A DNA stretch of 64,000 bases, from assembly GCF_028682175.1 (NCBI RefSeq), contig NZ_JANHKS010000023.1, positions 1 through 64,000 of the forward strand. Reading direction: 5' to 3'. The notes below the pieces were generated by a model. The model saw nothing but the letters and a program-made list of their open reading frames with translations, searched no databases and was not told the DNA's origin. Shown here piece by piece: positions 25,565-32,522 of this stretch. Origin of the DNA: Pseudomonas putida (GTDB taxonomy: Bacteria > Pseudomonadota > Gammaproteobacteria > Pseudomonadales > Pseudomonadaceae). The stretch's first letter is position 1. The number at the start of each line of letters is the position of its first letter. Both the position numbers and the translations under genes were made by a program.

Positions 25565-26301
25565 AGCGCGGCTCCAATGTTTTTCTCGGCCAGCACGGCC
25601 AGACCTTTCGGGGTTACGAGGGGTTGAAACGCGACACGCTCGATACCGGTTTCGATGTCAGGCTTGAGCGAGGTCACTTTGTGTTTGAGGACGCCGGACC
25701 TGATGCGAGGCTCCATGGCGATCCAGCGGGTAGAGCCACCACGGCGGTAAATCCAGCGGTTGGCCTGCATCCAGTCGAAGAGCTTGTGCGGCGGGACGCC
25801 GAGCTGTTTGGCGGCGTCGGTGATGCAGATCGCGCCCTCGGCGGCGGCCAAGCGACGGATGGCCGCGACCTTGGGGGCCTGCAACTCGATCACTCCGAGC
25901 AGACGGCTGTTCTCGCGGGCTTGGTCGGCAGCGAGTTGCAGAGCCTCGGCGTAATTCGCCGGGATGCGCGGCGCGGCCTGCTCTTCAAGTTCCTGCCACC
26001 GGTCAACCAAGCGGGCCGTGAACTCAGGACTGAGCTGGGCAACCACCACGAAGCTGTCACGCTTGCCGATCAGGTAGTGTTTCCCCGGGCGGCCAACGCT
26101 GGCGGGGTATTCCTCAATTTGAGGGGAACTGATAACCCGGTCGCTGACCAGGGTGTCGATGGTGCGCTTCACGTTGTCGTGGCGCTTGCTGGTCAGGTCG
26201 GCGATCTCGCGGGAAGACATGACCTGACGCGCCATGTTTTGAGGCGCAGGGAAAACTGATGAATCAGTGGGGCTATTGCTCTGGGTGGCCGTGGTGTGCA
26301 T
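25561..26301 (-). CDS. antirepressor, Rha + ANT/KilAC domains
   Basis: 246-aa protein. The N-terminal Rha/pRha domain (about residues 28-105) contains SSREIADLTSKRHDNVKRTI and RDSFVVVAQLSPEFTARLVD. The C-terminal ANT (KilAC) domain (about 120-235) contains ICITDAAKQLGVPPHKLFDW. This combination is typical of temperate-phage antirepressors that inactivate the CI-like repressor. GAGG lies 9 bases before the ATG. It is in the Cro operon, so its expression would lock in lytic growth. Confidence 0.88.
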   Translation of the reverse strand: MHTTATQSNSPTDSSVFPAPQNMARQVMSSREIADLTSKRHDNVKRTIDTLVSDRVISSPQIEEYPASVGRPGKHYLIGKRDSFVVVAQLSPEFTARLVDRWQELEEQAAPRIPANYAEALQLAADQARENSRLLGVIELQAPKVAAIRRLAAAEGAICITDAAKQLGVPPHKLFDWMQANRWIYRRGGSTRWIAMEPRIRSGVLKHKVTSLKPDIETGIERVAFQPLVTPKGLAVLAEKNIGAAL

Positions 26302-26330
26302 AATCGGACCTCACAAGTGTTGTTGAAGAA

Positions 26331-26354
26331 GCCGGTCTAGCCACCGGCTTTTTT
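26331..26354 (+). terminator. plus-strand terminator hairpin within the early region
   Basis: GCCGGT/ACCGGC stem with a 6-base loop followed by six T on the plus strand. It lies between minus-strand genes, so it would stop transcription running toward cro from the opposite side, such as antisense RNA. Confidence 0.55.
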
Positions 26355-26373
26355 ATTGCCTGCAATTCGGCTT

Positions 26374-26571
26374 TCAGTCTTTTCTTCGGAACGCTTGAAT
26401 GGTTCCCGTCATGGATTTCGGTCTGGTTCGCTCTCTGAGCTTCCGCTGCATCCCAAATTTGGCGGTCTCGGCTAGGGTCAAGCCCCTTCGCTTCGCCTCC
26501 TCCTCCAGCACCAGCAAATCTTCATCGTCGATCAAATCTCCGAGATCCATGCCCTGCTCTTGCTCAGGCAT
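26374..26571 (-). CDS. small acidic/basic phage protein
   Basis: 65-aa ORF (MPEQEQGMDLGDLIDDEDLL) with AGGAGGG just before ATG 26571. The N-terminal half is acidic and the C-terminal half basic (KLRERTRPKSMTGTIQAFRR). The helix EEEAKRRGLTLAETAKFGM recalls small DNA-binding or antitoxin-like folds, but I cannot assign a family. Confidence 0.6.
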   Translation of the reverse strand: MPEQEQGMDLGDLIDDEDLLVLEEEAKRRGLTLAETAKFGMQRKLRERTRPKSMTGTIQAFRRKD

Positions 26572-26641
26572 AGGCCCTCCTCTTTCTGCGGGTCGCTCTC
26601 GGGTACCTCTCGGGTACCTACGCGGGCCCTACTGAAATGCT

Positions 26642-26836
26642 TTAGGCAACCCGGCTGCCAGACTTAGAATCGGCAACAACATCACCCAGCCAGGATTTGA
26701 GAACTTCGCGGGCGAGGGCTGATTTGCTGGTGCCGTGAATCTTCGCGGCGCAGGTCAGGAGATCCTCGAACTCGTCATCGAGTCGGACCTTTATCTGATT
26801 GATGTGCTTACGGTTGGGGCGTGGATCTTCTGGCAT
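26642..26836 (-). CDS. ribbon-helix-helix DNA-binding protein
   Basis: 64-aa protein (MPEDPRPNRKHINQIKVRLD). The beta strand NQIKVRLD followed by two helices (EFEDLLTCAAKIHGT, KSALAREVLKSWL) is an Arc/CopG-like ribbon-helix-helix pattern. AAGGAG lies 9 bases before ATG 26836. It directly follows the Cro-like gene and is probably an early transcription regulator. Confidence 0.75.
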   Translation of the reverse strand: MPEDPRPNRKHINQIKVRLDDEFEDLLTCAAKIHGTSKSALAREVLKSWLGDVVADSKSGSRVA

Positions 26837-26867
26837 TTGGTCTTGCTCCTTGCGGGTGATGAAATGT

Positions 26868-27107
26868 TTAAGCAGCAGATTTTTTCGGATGAGCCTCAGA
26901 GAGAAGCCAAGAAGGTTCGAAGGGCTTTCCATTGGCGGACGCAAGGGCGGCGATTCTCTCTGCGTACCGTGTTTCACCTGTGTATTCCGTGCGTGGAAGG
27001 CAATCAGCGGTAAGCCATTTGTAAACGGCGCGCGGCGTTTTCTCGCATGCTTGGGCAACCACCAGAACGCCGCCGGCGTCATCGATCGATTTCCTGAGCG
27101 GGCTCAT
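26868..27107 (-). CDS. cro: Cro/YdaS-like regulator
   Basis: 79-aa helix-turn-helix protein (MSPLRKSIDDAGGVLVVAQA). The HTH is VVAQACEKTPRAVYKWLTAD (about residues 15-34). TGGAGG precedes ATG 27107. It is divergent from the CI-like gene across operator-like repeats and is the first gene of the early right operon, the Cro position. Confidence 0.82.
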   Translation of the reverse strand: MSPLRKSIDDAGGVLVVAQACEKTPRAVYKWLTADCLPRTEYTGETRYAERIAALASANGKPFEPSWLLSEAHPKKSAA

Positions 27108-27125
27108 GTGGCCTCCAGTCAAATA

Positions 27126-27197
27126 TGAACTTACAGTACATATTATGTCGGAACTGAAAGTACATGCAAGGGCGTGCGATATTGAACCTATGGTTCA
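27126..27197. promoter_or_regulatory. OR-like operator triplet and early right promoter
   Basis: Three repeats of the form TGAAC-N5-GTWCA: TGAACTTACAGTACA (27126-27140), GGAACTGAAAGTACA (27150-27164) and TGAACCTATGGTTCA (27183-27197). A minus-strand promoter TTGCAT (27169-27164), 18-bp spacer, TAATAT (27145-27140) has the second repeat in its spacer, so repressor binding would block transcription of cro. Confidence 0.72.
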
Positions 27198-28056
27198 GAT
27201 CGAAGAGATACGCACCGCATTCTCCACCCGCCTCAAGCAATCACTCACCGCAAAGGGGATTGATCAATGGGGCGCGGGCGCGCGCCTTGCAGAAATTGCC
27301 AAGGTCACGCCGAAAGCAGCCAGCAAATGGCTTAATGGCGAGTCGTTGCCTGGGCCCGCAAAGATGCAGGCGATTGCGTCGTTCTTGGGTGTAAAAATCG
27401 AGTGGCTTCAACACGCATCTGGGGATGGGCCAGGCCCTTTTACAGATGCAGGCGACCAGAACGTACTGCAATCGAAGTCAACCTCAGCTGCCGATAAGAT
27501 CCGGGAGATGTTGGCCGGAAAGTCTTTGGGTGAAGACCGCCTGCAAAGACTGCTGGCAGTCGCTGAGGGTGAAGAGCCTGAAGGCGCTGTCGAAGTGCTG
27601 GTGAACGATGCCTACAGGCCGGGAAAGGTCGGCGATGAGGTGTGGATTGCCCACTACGATGTGCGCGGAGCGCTTGGCGGAGGCGAGGTAGCACATGACT
27701 TTCCCGAGATGCTTCAGGACGTTCGCGTCAGCCCTTCGCAGCTTCGCTCAATGGGGGTCGAGTTCAAAGAGCACTATCACTTGAAGGTGATAACCGGGTG
27801 GGGGCAGTCGATGACTCCGACCATCAAGCATGGAGACCCTTGCCTGGTGGATATCAGCATCAAGGAATTCATTGGTGATGGAATCTACTACTTCTCGTAT
27901 GGAGGATTCCAATACATAAAGCGCCTGCAGATGAAGGGTAAAGATAAATTCAAGATGATCTCGGACAACCGTAAACACAAGACCGAGGATATCCGAATCG
28001 AAGAAACCTACATCCAAGCACGTGTGCTGTTCGTATGGAATGGAAACCTGGTCTGA
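27190..28056 (+). CDS. cI: CI-like phage repressor (HTH + S24)
   Basis: 288-aa repressor. The N-terminal HTH is GARLAEIAKVTPKAASKWLN (about residues 22-41). The C-terminal S24/LexA-like domain has Ser in TGWGQSMTPTIKHGD and Lys in FQYIKRLQ. I see no Ala-Gly cleavage dipeptide in the usual place; the hinge reads YDVRGALGGGEV. The start is uncertain: ATG 27190 lies inside the third operator and lacks a good Shine-Dalgarno, and ATG 27145 gives 15 more residues. It keeps the lysogenic state; the Rha/ANT protein is its likely antagonist. Confidence 0.87.
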   Translation: MVQIEEIRTAFSTRLKQSLTAKGIDQWGAGARLAEIAKVTPKAASKWLNGESLPGPAKMQAIASFLGVKIEWLQHASGDGPGPFTDAGDQNVLQSKSTSAADKIREMLAGKSLGEDRLQRLLAVAEGEEPEGAVEVLVNDAYRPGKVGDEVWIAHYDVRGALGGGEVAHDFPEMLQDVRVSPSQLRSMGVEFKEHYHLKVITGWGQSMTPTIKHGDPCLVDISIKEFIGDGIYYFSYGGFQYIKRLQMKGKDKFKMISDNRKHKTEDIRIEETYIQARVLFVWNGNLV

Positions 28057-28071
28057 TTCTGACCACGCCTG

Positions 28072-28100
28072 AAAAGCCCGCCACCTCAGCGGGCTTTTTT
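28072..28100 (+). terminator. terminator of the repressor gene
   Basis: GCCCGC/GCGGGC stem with a 7-base loop and six T, 20 bp after the repressor stop. Confidence 0.82.
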
Positions 28101-28107
28101 GTGCCCG

Positions 28108-28425
28108 TCAGAAAGGTGCTGCCTCTTCGGCGTCGAAGGGGTCAGTAGCCTGGGCTGGCGGTTCATCATCCTCTGAAGGCTCCCACCGCAGAGTTATCGA
28201 CGCATCGTCATGATTGTGCGTCAGCTCGATCCCGTCCGCTTCCGAAATCGCACTCACAATTTCGTTCCACTCCCTCTCCCCGTCTGTATCCAGACGGTGA
28301 ATTCTGACCTCGCGCCTTTCCTGCGCAATCGGGTGGTTAATCATCGACGACACGCGGAGCGATAACCGCTCCATTCCGCTCATTCCGCTGGGCTGTGGGG
28401 GTTTTACTTTTCCGTGGACAGCCAT
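28108..28425 (-). CDS. DUF1654 family protein
   Basis: 105-aa protein (MAVHGKVKPPQPSGMSGMER) of the DUF1654 type common in Pseudomonas phages and genomes, recognised from the pattern RVSSMINHPIAQERREVRIH, EIVSAISEADGIELTHN, ASITLRWEPSEDD. GGAGG precedes ATG 28425. It lies between the CI gene and the left operator cluster, pointing away from the latter, the place of rex genes in lambda. Function unknown. Confidence 0.72.
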   Translation of the reverse strand: MAVHGKVKPPQPSGMSGMERLSLRVSSMINHPIAQERREVRIHRLDTDGEREWNEIVSAISEADGIELTHNHDDASITLRWEPSEDDEPPAQATDPFDAEEAAPF

Positions 28426-28480
28426 ACACGCCTCCTTCCAAAACACTGTATATACATCCAGCAAGCGGTGCCGAGAATAA

Positions 28481-28586
28481 CGAACCTTTGGTTCCTCGTA
28501 AATCCCAAATTTGACCGCGACTCAAACGATCAGAACAAAATATGTACTTTTGGTACTTGACTCAATTTGAACCGATAGTTCATATT
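28481..28586. promoter_or_regulatory. OL-like operator triplet and early left promoter
   Basis: Three more repeats of the same class: CGAACCTTTGGTTCC (28481-28495), TGTACTTTTGGTACT (28543-28557) and TGAACCGATAGTTCA (28568-28582). A plus-strand promoter TTGACT (28557-28562), 18-bp spacer, CATATT (28581-28586) has the last repeat in its spacer, mirroring the right promoter. It would drive the left operon toward the integrase. Confidence 0.7.
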
Positions 28587-29125
28587 TACTCCATCGCCAA
28601 TGACAACACGGCGAAGGGGCGGCGCCCCGCCGCTCTTTCAAAACCTGACGTGACCACCGCGACGTACCCATTGGGTCGGAACAAGCTAAATCGTCGCCCA
28701 CGCAGCCTCTGGATAGCTGCCGGACTCGCCACATCGCGAGAACGCCAAACCATGCAAGCCACCTGGGAAGAACACCGTTCACGAAATGTGTGACCTGGGC
28801 AGAGATATGAATCCGGCGATGCGCGTGGAGAGGACCAAACACCATAGGAGGAACCAGGCAATGAAGTAGCCAGACCAGCCGGCACACGGACCGGCAACCC
28901 ACGACGGACTGCCCACCCCACCGGGCCGCCGAGCTGCAGTTGACTGTCGTGTAGCGAACACAGATCCCCAAGACCATGCCGCCGAAGTCGAGATAGGCGA
29001 CGTGAACAGGGAAGCTCAAGGCCGAACAGCCAAGCGCGCAAAGCCATCGGCGGCAGAGCGCGAACAGATTTCACTGGCAGCCCTTCTCACGAGGGGCTGA
29101 CGGGAAATCAACCGGAGTCAGCAGC
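28587..29125 (+). other. gene-free leader of the left operon
   Basis: About 540 bp with no credible gene of useful size. It contains a GC hairpin GGGGC-GGC-GCCCC near 28616, a start-stop mini-ORF at 28861, a GCCGG/CCGGC hairpin just after it, and CAGCCC/GGGCTG at 29078-29099. It may act as an antitermination or regulatory RNA leader. Confidence 0.5.
28846..28869 (+). other. two-codon mini-ORF with strong Shine-Dalgarno
   Basis: AGGAGGA (28846-28852), 8-base spacer, then ATG AAG TAG (28861-28869). The layout resembles phage minigenes that sequester ribosomes or peptidyl-tRNA; no product of use is encoded. Confidence 0.45.
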
Positions 29126-29398
29126 ATGCAAATCAACCAGAAAAAAACAGTGCAGGTCGACGTCACCCTGCTCAAGTTGCACCTCAAGGTCAGTGATCGC
29201 TTCACAGCTGGCCTGGTCGACGCCCAAGGCGACGAGGTCGGAAGTTACGAGGGCTATGTGCCCGGCTTCTTTCCCGGCGATCACTACGGCGACTACGTGG
29301 AACTGGATATCGACCTGGAAACGGGCCAGATCAAAAACTGGAAAAAGCCCGCCGCGGCCGACATCGAGAAGATGCTCGACGCTGAAGACGAAGACTGA
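29126..29398 (+). CDS. small conserved prophage protein
   Basis: 90-aa protein (MQINQKKTVQVDVTLLKLHL), all-beta-like N-terminal part with motifs SYEGYVPGFFPGDHYGDYVE, then IDLETGQIKNWKKP and an acidic end (MLDAEDED). GGAG lies 9 bases before the ATG. I recall similar proteins in Pseudomonas prophages but no function. First gene of the left operon. Confidence 0.72.
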   Translation: MQINQKKTVQVDVTLLKLHLKVSDRFTAGLVDAQGDEVGSYEGYVPGFFPGDHYGDYVELDIDLETGQIKNWKKPAAADIEKMLDAEDED

Positions 29399-29833
29399 AC
29401 CATCCTCCTGCGCATTCACAGAGTGCGCAGTGGGATGGCGAAAGCCTCAACGAAATTGCCGCTTCACGGGCCTACGGCAATCTAAATAATCAGAGACCCC
29501 GTCTGAAGGTTGGAGACCTTCCCGACCTCCTTGGAACGCTTAAACGCAGACCAGGGCGCATCGGAGAGTGAGCGAAGCGTGCCCGAGCGGGCTGCACCGG
29601 TAGGATCGCAAAGCCCCGTGAATGTCCTGAGCCGGTGAAGCAAGACGGCCAATACCAAAAACCCGGCGGGAAACAAGCAGGCGTAGCGACCTGGTGCTTC
29701 GATCACTCTCCAATGCGCTCAGATGCAAGGCAGAACCTTACAACTCGCAGAACCGCGCGGATGAGCACACACCAGCCCCGGCTGGCCCCCTGTCTCCAAC
29801 CATCCCGTTTTCCCGGATGGTTCACTCTCACAC

Positions 29834-29854
29834 GGAGGATTTGCAGCCATGTAG
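29834..29854 (+). other. start-stop element ATGTAG
   Basis: GGAGGA (29834-29839), 9-base spacer, then ATG immediately followed by TAG (29849-29854). The context after the stop, TAGCACACCAGC, resembles TAGCCAGACCAGC after the mini-ORF at 28861. Confidence 0.45.
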
Positions 29855-29942
29855 CACACCAGCGAGCCCGGACTACCGCCCCACACGGCTCCGGGGTAAC
29901 GGCCAACGTACGGAGGCGTCGTTGAGCCAGCAACAGAACAAA

Positions 29943-29968
29943 GCCCGGTTTCGACTGGGCTTTTTTTC
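29943..29968 (+). terminator. terminator-like hairpin in the left operon
   Basis: Plus-strand AAGCCCGGT...ACTGGGCTTTTTTT: AGCCC pairs with GGGCT over a short loop and seven T follow. It precedes the 30067 gene, so downstream expression should need antitermination. Confidence 0.65.
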
Positions 29969-30066
29969 ACCTGGCGTTTACCCGCCAGCACTCTTCCCGG
30001 CGCCCAACGGCAAACAGCCGGCGGCCAGAGTGCTGACGAATACACGCAACCCACAGAGGAAAGGAC

Positions 30067-30402
30067 ATGAATCAGACCATTCAACAGCAGCGCGCCATCC
30101 TCGATGTGCTGCGTCAGCGCACCCAGGCAGCCACCGCTGAATTCAACGCGAAGCCGCGCTTCGTGGTGGTGCCCCATCAGAACAACCTGTTCGGCGTGCT
30201 TGATCGCCAGACCGGCGTCGAGCGCGCCGAGGTCGCTGGTCACAACAGCGCCTGCCGGGCAGCCCAGAGCTTCGAAGACGTCTCCGAGTTCACCCAGGCC
30301 GCGCAGGTCACCGTCGGCACCGTTGCCCGATTCACCCTGCGCTGGACCGTGGTCTTCTGCCTGATCACCCTGGGCTTCGTTTTCATGGGGCATCAGTCGT
30401 GA
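30067..30402 (+). CDS. small membrane-anchored prophage protein
   Basis: 111-aa protein (MNQTIQQQRAILDVLRQRTQ). The cytoplasmic part (about residues 1-85) is followed by one C-terminal transmembrane segment (WTVVFCLITLGFVFMGHQS). GAGGAAAGG precedes the ATG. It overlaps the next start by 4 bases (GTGA). Function unknown. Confidence 0.7.
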   Translation: MNQTIQQQRAILDVLRQRTQAATAEFNAKPRFVVVPHQNNLFGVLDRQTGVERAEVAGHNSACRAAQSFEDVSEFTQAAQVTVGTVARFTLRWTVVFCLITLGFVFMGHQS

Positions 30403-30593
30403 ACTTCGTCCCGCAGCCAGACCCGCACAAGCAGGCCATCGCCGAACTCAGCGCCCAGATCGACCATTACCTGGCCACCGGGCAGCGTATCCAGCAGATC
30501 CCGGCCGGTGTCGGCGCCGACGTCCCTATGTTCGGCACCACCAGCCGCACCCGCAAGAAGAAGGCCAGCGCCAGCGATGCGTCGAATCAATAA
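30399..30593 (+). CDS. small prophage protein
   Basis: 64-aa protein (GTG start; MNFVPQPDPHKQAIAELSAQ), a helix followed by a basic, Ser/Lys-rich end (TSRTRKKKASASDASNQ). Translationally coupled to the preceding gene. No recognised domain. Confidence 0.62.
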   Translation: MNFVPQPDPHKQAIAELSAQIDHYLATGQRIQQIPAGVGADVPMFGTTSRTRKKKASASDASNQ

Positions 30594-30661
30594 GCGCGTG
30601 CACCAGCGCCGCCGGCAACCCTGGCTGGAACTGCCGGCGCACCAGATCAAAGAGGCACCAG

Positions 30662-30988
30662 ATGGAAAAGTCAGCAGCTGCCAGGCACTCGGCGGATTAC
30701 CGAGCGCGGCAGAACGAGATCAAGGCGAAGATGGGAATCGAGACCCTGAAGATCGAAGCGCCGGCCGGCACGCGGTCGGGCATGGAAACCTCGATGAAGG
30801 AGCACGGCTACAGCCAAGTGCAGGAACTGTGGCAGGACCTGGCGCTGTCGTTCCTGGCAATGCCGCACGAAGAGCAGGTACGGCGCCTGCGAAAGCCTGA
30901 CGCAAAAGCTTTTGTTATCACGCCAAAACTAGCGCGTCAGTTACGCAAAAAAGGAATGGCAGAAGCCGATCCAGACTACGACGCTTAG
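30662..30988 (+). CDS. hypothetical prophage protein
   Basis: 108-aa protein (MEKSAAARHSADYRARQNEI) with a helical N-terminus like a small DNA-binding arm and a basic C-terminus (TPKLARQLRKKGMAEAD). An overlapping frame covering 30577-30900 is Arg/Pro-rich and rejected as a shadow. Function unknown. Confidence 0.65.
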   Translation: MEKSAAARHSADYRARQNEIKAKMGIETLKIEAPAGTRSGMETSMKEHGYSQVQELWQDLALSFLAMPHEEQVRRLRKPDAKAFVITPKLARQLRKKGMAEADPDYDA

Positions 30989-31014
30989 CTTGCCAGACCA
31001 AACCAGTCAAAAAT

Positions 31015-31290
31015 TTATCCCACGGCAGTGACTATCAATCCAGCGGTAACAGGAAGGGCCAGGTCCTTGATCCAGCTGATTTTAGACTTTTCGCTGGGCA
31101 CTAATGGATGCGGGCTCAAGCTGACCAGGTTCGACTCAAAGTCGATATTGGAGGGCCCCTTACCGTCTACCTGCTCCAGATGAAGGGCATCCATGTTTCC
31201 GGTGAATGCGTTATCCCTGATTCTGACGCCATCTACGGCGCCGCTAATTCTTATCGCTGTAGGCCTTTGAGTATTACGTTCATCGGGCAT
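31015..31290 (-). CDS. prophage protein with C-terminal membrane segment
   Basis: 91-aa protein on the strand opposite its neighbours. ATG 31290 (MPDERNTQRPTAIRISGAVD) has GAGG 8 bases upstream; longer starts lack this. The N-terminal half has alternating short strands (RISGAVDGVRIRDNAFTGNM, like a beta-helix rung), and the end is hydrophobic (LALPVTAGLIVTAVG). GC is lower than around. Probably a moron; function unknown. Confidence 0.62.
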   Translation of the reverse strand: MPDERNTQRPTAIRISGAVDGVRIRDNAFTGNMDALHLEQVDGKGPSNIDFESNLVSLSPHPLVPSEKSKISWIKDLALPVTAGLIVTAVG

Positions 31291-31384
31291 CGCAAAATCC
31301 TCGTTGATCGACGACCTTTCCAACTCAACTTGATACCCCATCCCTATACAAATTGCCACCATCCCACATGCATAGAGCTTTGCC

Positions 31385-32146
31385 ATGAACGCAGAACAAC
31401 GTCACCAAGAATGGATCGCACAGCGAAACGCCGAAGAAGCCAAGCGTCGTGAGCGCGCGGCGGAATGCTTGAAGGACCACGAATACACGGTGCTGGCTGA
31501 CACAGATCAGTTGAAAGCGTGGCGCTGCAAGGCACCAGGCAGCACCGCCTATGCATTCGACATTCTTATAACTCGCTTTGGCATCGCGAGTGTCGGCGAC
31601 ATTGACGGACTGACATTCAGCGTCGGCCTCTCCTACGGAATTGAGTTCCTGGCCGGTAAAGATATCGGCTACTACATCCACTCAAAACTCGAAGGACACT
31701 GTCGCGAGCGTGAGTTTGATGAAGACGCCTTCCGTGCGGCGCTGGTGCATGGCTTGTGCAGTCAGATCTGCGAAAGCACCCGTAGCGACGAAGAGTACGA
31801 AGCGCTGCCCGAATGGATGCGTAACGACGTCGGACCGGGGGAAGCTGGTCGCTGGGATGAGCTTTGCGAGTTCGTCGAGGCAAAGCATGACTCGATCAGC
31901 TACGGAGAGGACGGGCATGACTTCTGGGACGGCTTGAATGATCGCCTGGAAGAGGCCACCTGTATCGGCAGCACCGAGGAAGCATTCTCTTTCATGAGCA
32001 GCAATTACGACGAGCTTGGGCTGGGCTGCGATTATTGGGAGATCAGAGTCGACAAGCCGCGCGAAAGTCTGATCAATCGGCTGTACCTGATCAATCACGC
32101 TGCCAAGGCGATTGTTGCCCAGCAGGCTGAAACCAAGGCCGGCTGA
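31385..32146 (+). CDS. hypothetical prophage protein
   Basis: 253-aa soluble protein (MNAEQRHQEWIAQRNAEEAK) with a charged N-terminal helix and two acidic, aromatic-rich parts (EYEALPEWMRNDVGPGEAGR; DGHDFWDGLNDRLEEATC). No nuclease, kinase or HTH motif is visible. It starts 95 bp from the divergent 31290 gene. Related proteins occur in other Pseudomonas prophages; function unknown. Confidence 0.68.
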   Translation: MNAEQRHQEWIAQRNAEEAKRRERAAECLKDHEYTVLADTDQLKAWRCKAPGSTAYAFDILITRFGIASVGDIDGLTFSVGLSYGIEFLAGKDIGYYIHSKLEGHCREREFDEDAFRAALVHGLCSQICESTRSDEEYEALPEWMRNDVGPGEAGRWDELCEFVEAKHDSISYGEDGHDFWDGLNDRLEEATCIGSTEEAFSFMSSNYDELGLGCDYWEIRVDKPRESLINRLYLINHAAKAIVAQQAETKAG

Positions 32147-32461
32147 TCACACCACCGCATCAGCCGCCACCTCAATAGCAATGACAGCCGCAGGAGTTTC
32201 AGCTAGCTCTATCGGCCTCCACGGACTATCGCGCCAATAAGCATTGGTGCTCAATATCGTGGGCAGTCGATCGCCCGCGGCCCTACAGTCAGCAAGCCAC
32301 TTTCGCGTTCTGTCTACGTCGAATGAAAGCTTGTTTATGGCCCTTTCCGCGAGAAGCGCAATGGCCACCAAGTATGAGCCGCAGCGGTCACAGTTGACCC
32401 CTTTTAATTCGTGGCTCACTTCACAAAGCTGAGCTGGTTGGTCACACACGTAGCATTTCAA
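32147..32461 (-). CDS. zinc-binding small protein with AAVIAIEVAAD tail
   Basis: Probable 104-aa protein. I chose TTG 32461 (LKCYVCDQPAQLCEV) because a GGGGGG Shine-Dalgarno precedes it and a hairpin at 32495-32516 separates it from the upstream gene; ATG starts farther up run through the hairpin. Zinc ligands are CYVC and CDRC (about residues 3-6 and 25-28). The C-terminus ETPAAVIAIEVAADAVV shares 11 identical residues with the neighbour. It ends exactly after the convergent 31385 gene. Function unknown. Confidence 0.55.
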   Translation of the reverse strand: MKCYVCDQPAQLCEVSHELKGVNCDRCGSYLVAIALLAERAINKLSFDVDRTRKWLADCRAAGDRLPTILSTNAYWRDSPWRPIELAETPAAVIAIEVAADAVV

Positions 32462-32494
32462 TTGATGCCCCCCATACCAGCCTGTCAGGTACGC

Positions 32495-32516
32495 AACCAC
32501 TCTAGCGAGAGTGGTT
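32495..32516. repeat. 9-bp hairpin between two small minus-strand genes
   Basis: Perfect inverted repeat AACCACTCT/AGAGTGGTT with a 4-base loop. No T run; may limit read-through or stabilise mRNA between the paired small genes. Confidence 0.5.
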
Positions 32517-32522
32517 GAGATT

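Larger units (their letters stand above)
29399..30066 (+). other. gene-free structured segment
   Basis: About 670 bp without a convincing gene. Hairpins in a row: CTGCGCA/TGCGCAG (29408-29430), ATTGCCG/CGGCAAT (29455-29481), AGAC/GTCT (29494-29504) and GAAGGT/ACCTTC (29505-29521). A start-stop element lies at 29834-29854 and a terminator-like hairpin near 29943-29967. Frames open across it look like shadow frames. Confidence 0.5.

Noticed and set aside
28522-29074. two minus-strand frames of about 165 codons in the left leader
   Set aside because: No Shine-Dalgarno, composition like random GC-rich DNA, and they overlap each other and the operators.
29635-30140. plus-strand frames of 96 and 148 codons in the structured segment
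   Set aside because: Unnatural composition and no ribosome site; they run through a terminator hairpin.
30577-30900. plus-strand ORF overlapping the 30662 gene
   Set aside because: Arg/Pro/Gly-rich low-complexity protein in an alternate frame; the 30662-30988 frame looks like a natural protein.
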